Assembly: GCA_951394045.1 (NCBI GenBank)
Contig: OX595991.1
Span: forward strand, 2,666,001 to 2,730,000
DNA from: Nitzschia sp. DOCU1
Taxonomy: Eukaryota > Bacillariophyta > Bacillariophyceae > Bacillariales > Bacillariaceae
DNA length: 64,000 nucleotides
Direction: 5' to 3'
Positions 60,220 to 64,000 of this stretch are shown piece after piece. Below the pieces are notes generated by a model, which worked only from the letters and a program-made list of their open reading frames with translations, was not told the origin of the DNA and ran no database searches. The position numbers were made by a program, and so were the translations under genes. Position 1 is the first letter of the stretch. Every line of letters starts with the position of its first letter.

Positions 60220-60887
60220 TCATGAAAAGACACCAATTCGATTCTCAATGGCTTCCCCAACAGTAACTCTTCTATGTTGATCCTTGATACAGCAGCAGGA
60301 GTGCATCTCATTCTCGTAGTTCTTCTCTGACATGATGCCTTCTGTTTGCTCTTGATACAACATAATATTTGGATACGCCCAAAGACTCGCTACAAAAATA
60401 CCCAGACCACCCAAGCCAAAGAGAAAGAGGCTAGCGATTCCCTGCAGCAAATACCACATGGCGCATGTAATTACCATGCATGGTCGATAATTGGCCGCTC
60501 CCTCGATTCCAAGAAGGGCAAAAAAGACACAGACTCCAAGGTAGGTGTAGAGCGCCCACGAATACTCCCCAAATGCCGTATCCAAGTCTGAGTGAAGATA
60601 ATCGTCATCCAAAAGTTCGAGTTCCGCATGTACCATGTCAAACCAGTCATCAAACGGCACTAGCTCTTCGGCCACAAGGTATGTTATTGCCGCACCCATG
60701 AAGCAAAATATTATATAAAAGATATTCATAATGATACTGGCTCGTCTCGTCTATAATGAACAAATCGCAAAAAGGAACTCGACTAATAAGAACCCGTGGA
60801 GTGTTGACATGCGATATCATGAAACTCGTTTGGACATGGTACTTACATCGCAGCAACAGCAGCAGCAGATGTGGCCTTGCTTCCCAT
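60220..60887 (-). CDS. small four-helix membrane protein
   Basis: Exon 60887-60847 (MGSKATSAAAVAA) and exon 60736-60220 (110-bp intron, GTAAGT...GCCAG) join to 185 aa, with an exact codon count. Helices: IIIMNIFYIIFCFMGAAITY, YSWALYTYLGVCVFFALLGI, MVITCAMWYLLQGIASLFLF and LGGLGIFVASLWAYPNIML. The loop after helix 1 is acidic (ELVPFDDWFDMVHAELELLD). The C-terminus contains a Cys triplet (HSCCCIKDQHRR) that could be acylated. The layout resembles small tetraspan or MARVEL-like proteins, but no family motif was recognised. The ATG is in the short first exon, so gene models that start at MNIFYII would miss the true N-terminus. Confidence 0.72.
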
Positions 60888-61516
60888 AGTAGGCCCGAAA
60901 AGCTCGAAAATCAATCGTTTCTTCTTGAAAGTGAAAGTCGGATGCCACGCTAATATCGGCTGCACGAAGAAACCGGCCCATTGTGTGATAGATATATTGC
61001 TAGATGGTGCGAGGAGAAAGTGCCGGTACGTACTTTCGTAACTCAGAAAAGAAATCAAACCGAAGCAAACGAGGCGGATGGAATGGCTTTGATCTCACGA
61101 ACGTTTTCGACAAAGTCTTCGATCTTCGTCCTACAACAAATCCGTGTATGAGGTAGTGATTAGCAGTGCAAGAAGGCCTTTGAAGGGATGATCTATCGAT
61201 GGACGACACCCAGAATGGAAAAAGACCATGGTGTCGGACGGACCACAGAGTACCACCAAGGGGGGCTACTTGAAAATCATGGAAGTGGTCGGTCGGGCGC
61301 ATTTTCACGTCCAATGCACGCGCCTCGAATTGTATGTAGGGCATAATAATTCCAATCCATCGCTCCCGCCGAGGCATGCCAGGTAAGCCCAATTTCCCAT
61401 TTCTAGCTGTTGCCGAGTACGGCCTGCTTTTGGCGCCCAGATTTAGAATTTCCCTTCACTCTTTCCGATAGTGGATTCTGTGGGCGACGTGTGTGAATGC
61501 CGGAGCGAGCGAGCAA
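60888..61516. other. intergenic stretch
   Basis: A minus-strand frame with ATG near 61377 (MPRRERWIGIIMPYIQ) is open for ~125 codons to 61000 but the translation looks non-coding. No family feature. Confidence 0.35.
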
Positions 61517-62806
61517 AGACATTAGCTTACCTTTACGGGACAACAATCCGTGATCCACACGAGAGATGCAGGACAAAATGTCCCGGAAAAGTTTGTCTGA
61601 TCCCAAATTTCCCCCTATGTAAAATAGCGCTAATTTGATCATTCGAACGATCATTAGAACTTCACAGGACAAATGTCCTCCATTCGATTTTGGACTCCAA
61701 TGACTCACTTTTTCAATGACCTGCGCGCACCTCCCGTGATCGGCCGCTTTCATCTTCTCCAAAGGATATCGATATCCTACCGACCGTCGTCATGATCATT
61801 TCATTTTTGAAACATTCAACTCAATCATAGCTCACCCTGATGCCACCATCACTCCCACCACTCCCATCGAACAAAGAAAGGAAAATGATTAAGCTGTGCC
61901 GACCGGAAAGGAAGATTTTGATGCTGATTCTCGGGACACAAGGCTCTAAAACAACCAACCCGTCGTGGCGGCACAACCAGGGTTACTACCACAATCGAAG
62001 TGTCCTGCTTCTGGCTAGGGCAAGTCGCGAAACTTCAGCATGATGGGCGACGAAAAAGATGCGATGGATTTCATGGTGTTGCACAACGAGAGAGCAACGA
62101 GAGGATTCTTGGTGCCTTTTGCCTATTTTGGGCGCTGGAAAGCAAAATTCAAACGCTTGCTATCCCGTCATCGTTGATGATACCTTCTCCAAGGTGCAAA
62201 TGGCCGCAGTCAGGTTCAGTTCCTTTCTTCGCTATTAATAGTGGAATGCTACAATGCACGCCTGTGGCAGGAAACGAATCGAGTCTCCTATTGTTGCATG
62301 CGCATGATTCCGAGGGGGCACGACGCTATTTGGCCCTCGATGATGGAGGCGGTGGCCTCCAATCAATCCCGATTGGCGACCGTTTTCGGATCAACGTTGT
62401 TTCAACCCAAATGTCGTTGTCAGAAGCATGACACAATAGCTACCCTATTCAAACCAGCATTGATTATCGGGTCCTGCCTTGGAAAACGGCAACTTTACAG
62501 GCGACGTCTTTTTTGCATTGATTGAGCCAGCTAATTGCAAAATCTGAGGTCGGCGAACAGAACTAGTTGTAATGAGTAGTAGCACCAGTAATGAGTATCT
62601 ATAATACCTAATAATATCATTGGCGTTGTCTCGTCATCGTCAACGTAGTAGTAGTAACATCCGAAAATCGACATGGCGCGAGGTGAAAGCGTTTGTGACT
62701 CAATTGACTGTTGCCCAAAGTGCTCGAGTCAGTCAATTGGATGTTCAAACTTATCGAGTCACGGGCATATGTCTGCTGGACATTTGTCCTGCAAAATTCA
62801 TACAAT
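61517..62806. repeat. 1290-bp tandem repeat, copy 1
   Basis: The sequence from AGACATTAGCTTACCTTTAC at 61517 is repeated from 62807 in direct orientation with a 1290-bp offset; all stretches compared by eye were identical. The unit contains a 14-bp palindrome GGATATCGATATCC (61764-61777), three dyads of the form GGACA-N2-3-TGTCC (61571-61583, 61667-61678, 62778-62789) and only small frames. One is ATG 61753 on the minus strand (116 codons in copy 1, shorter in copy 2); another is the 45-codon plus frame at 62040-62177. Confidence 0.9.
62040..62177 (+). CDS. possible 45-aa protein inside tandem repeat (copy 1)
   Basis: ATG ATG start, MMGDEKDAMDFMVLHNERAT then RGFLVPFAYFGRWKAKFKRL and LSRHR, stop TGA. 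Short, with an acidic start and a basic amphipathic end. An identical copy lies at 63330-63467. No homologue is recognised, so it may be a chance frame. Confidence 0.22.
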   Translation: MMGDEKDAMDFMVLHNERATRGFLVPFAYFGRWKAKFKRLLSRHR

Positions 62807-64000
62807 AGACATTAGCTTACCTTTACGGGACAACAATCCGTGATCCACACGAGAGATGCAGGACAAAATGTCCCGGAAAAGTTTGTCTGATCCCAAATTT
62901 CCCCCTATGTAAAATAGCGCTAATTTGATCATTCGAACGATCATTAGAACTTCACAGGACAAATGTCCTCCATTCGATTTTGGACTCCAATGACTCACTT
63001 TTTCAATGACCTGCGCGCACCTCCCGTGATCGGCCGCTTTCATCTTCTCCAAAGGATATCGATATCCTACCGACCGTCGTCATGATCATTTCATTTTTGA
63101 AACATTCAACTCAATCATAGCTCACCCTGATGCCACCATCACTCCCACCACTCCCATCGAACAAAGAAAGGAAAATGATTAAGCTGTGCCGACCGGAAAG
63201 GAAGATTTTGATGCTGATTCTCGGGACACAAGGCTCTAAAACAACCAACCCGTCGTGGCGGCACAACCAGGGTTACTACCACAATCGAAGTGTCCTGCTT
63301 CTGGCTAGGGCAAGTCGCGAAACTTCAGCATGATGGGCGACGAAAAAGATGCGATGGATTTCATGGTGTTGCACAACGAGAGAGCAACGAGAGGATTCTT
63401 GGTGCCTTTTGCCTATTTTGGGCGCTGGAAAGCAAAATTCAAACGCTTGCTATCCCGTCATCGTTGATGATACCTTCTCCAAGGTGCAAATGGCCGCAGT
63501 CAGGTTCAGTTCCTTTCTTCGCTATTAATAGTGGAATGCTACAATGCACGCCTGTGGCAGGAAACGAATCGAGTCTCCTATTGTTGCATGCGCATGATTC
63601 CGAGGGGGCACGACGCTATTTGGCCCTCGATGATGGAGGCGGTGGCCTCCAATCAATCCCGATTGGCGACCGTTTTCGGATCAACGTTGTTTCAACCCAA
63701 ATGTCGTTGTCAGAAGCATGACACAATAGCTACCCTATTCAAACCAGCATTGATTATCGGGTCCTGCCTTGGAAAACGGCAACTTTACAGGCGACGTCTT
63801 TTTTGCATTGATTGAGCCAGCTAATTGCAAAATCTGAGGTCGGCGAACAGAACTAGTTGTAATGAGTAGTAGCACCAGTAATGAGTATCTATAATACCTA
63901 ATAATATCATTGGCGTTGTCTCGTCATCGTCAACGTAGTAGTAGTAACATCCGAAAATCGACATGGCGCGAGGTGAAAGCGTTTGTGACTCAATTGACTG
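62807..64000. repeat. 1290-bp tandem repeat, copy 2, truncated by window end
   Basis: Repeats 61517-62710 and is cut by the window end after 1194 bp. Its left boundary follows the end of copy 1 directly, so the copies are head to tail. It contains a second 45-codon frame at 63330-63467. Confidence 0.9.

Noticed and set aside
62000..62431. 143-codon frame in each tandem repeat copy
   Set aside because: No ATG until well inside, no family resemblance and poor coding character.
1..64000. CRISPR arrays, rRNA genes and intact tRNA genes
   Set aside because: None seen; the repeats found lack regular spacers, and only a tRNA-Ala relic was recognised.

Overview
The window looks like nuclear DNA of a diatom (Bacillariophyta), probably a pennate one. 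Intact genes alternate with short intergenic gaps on both strands. Introns are mostly 60-120 bp with GTRNGN donors and short pyrimidine-poor acceptors. Several products start with a signal peptide ending in an -AF-/-FAP motif, as diatom plastid-targeted preproteins do. Families that are expanded or characteristic in diatoms are present: an HSF-type DNA-binding domain, helicase-associated (HA) domain proteins, a CRAL-TRIO/DUF6824 protein and a COPI-associated EF-hand protein. No prokaryotic operon or Shine-Dalgarno organisation is seen. The species cannot be named from sequence alone.

Layout. 1-932 is a truncated hypothetical gene and 1338-2951 a flavin amine oxidase. 2952-5808 is gene-poor and holds nested palindromic repeats. 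5809-9290 is an apparently intact 3.48-kb two-gene Tc1/mariner/IS630-like transposon with 218/219-bp terminal inverted repeats, flanked by TA. 10386-20916 carries a hypothetical acidic protein, splicing factor CWC15, a sulfatase, a plastid/thylakoid-directed DUF4336 protein, a three-exon mitochondrial-type membrane protein, a possible small gene with a 33-nt intron, a broken-looking HSF gene and a YecM-like protein. 20917-21975 contains foldback repeats built on GGAACTGCAG units. 21976-39000 holds a nine-exon Na+/Ca2+(K+) exchanger, a small plastid preprotein interrupted by an in-frame TGA, a plastid ABC1/UbiB kinase-like protein, a DUF2306 membrane protein, an HxxxD acyltransferase, a nuclear-type hypothetical protein, a TauE/SafE permease, a type II membrane protein, a tetraspan protein and an ankyrin protein. 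39254-55053 holds an AlkB-like dioxygenase, the COPI-associated EF-hand protein, a 1092-aa acidic AT-hook protein, a sulfotransferase, an FMN-binding PNPOx-like membrane protein, glycerol-3-phosphate dehydrogenase, the CRAL-TRIO/DUF6824 fusion and a GlcNAc-type glycosyltransferase. 55895-59380 is a tandem pair of HA-domain paralogues with conserved introns. 60220-60887 is a small membrane protein. 61517-64000 is a 1290-bp direct tandem duplication that runs off the window.

There is no pathway-level clustering. The genes are ordinary single eukaryotic transcription units, and the neighbours do not share a function, apart from the transposon genes and the HA pair. The items most worth a second look are the two-gene transposon with its coiled-coil partner protein, the TGA-interrupted plastid gene, the exchanger with Asn at two normally acidic alpha-2 positions, and the palindromic repeat clusters. 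Exon joins were made by hand from GT/AG sites, reading frame and family resemblance; no alignment or database search was run.
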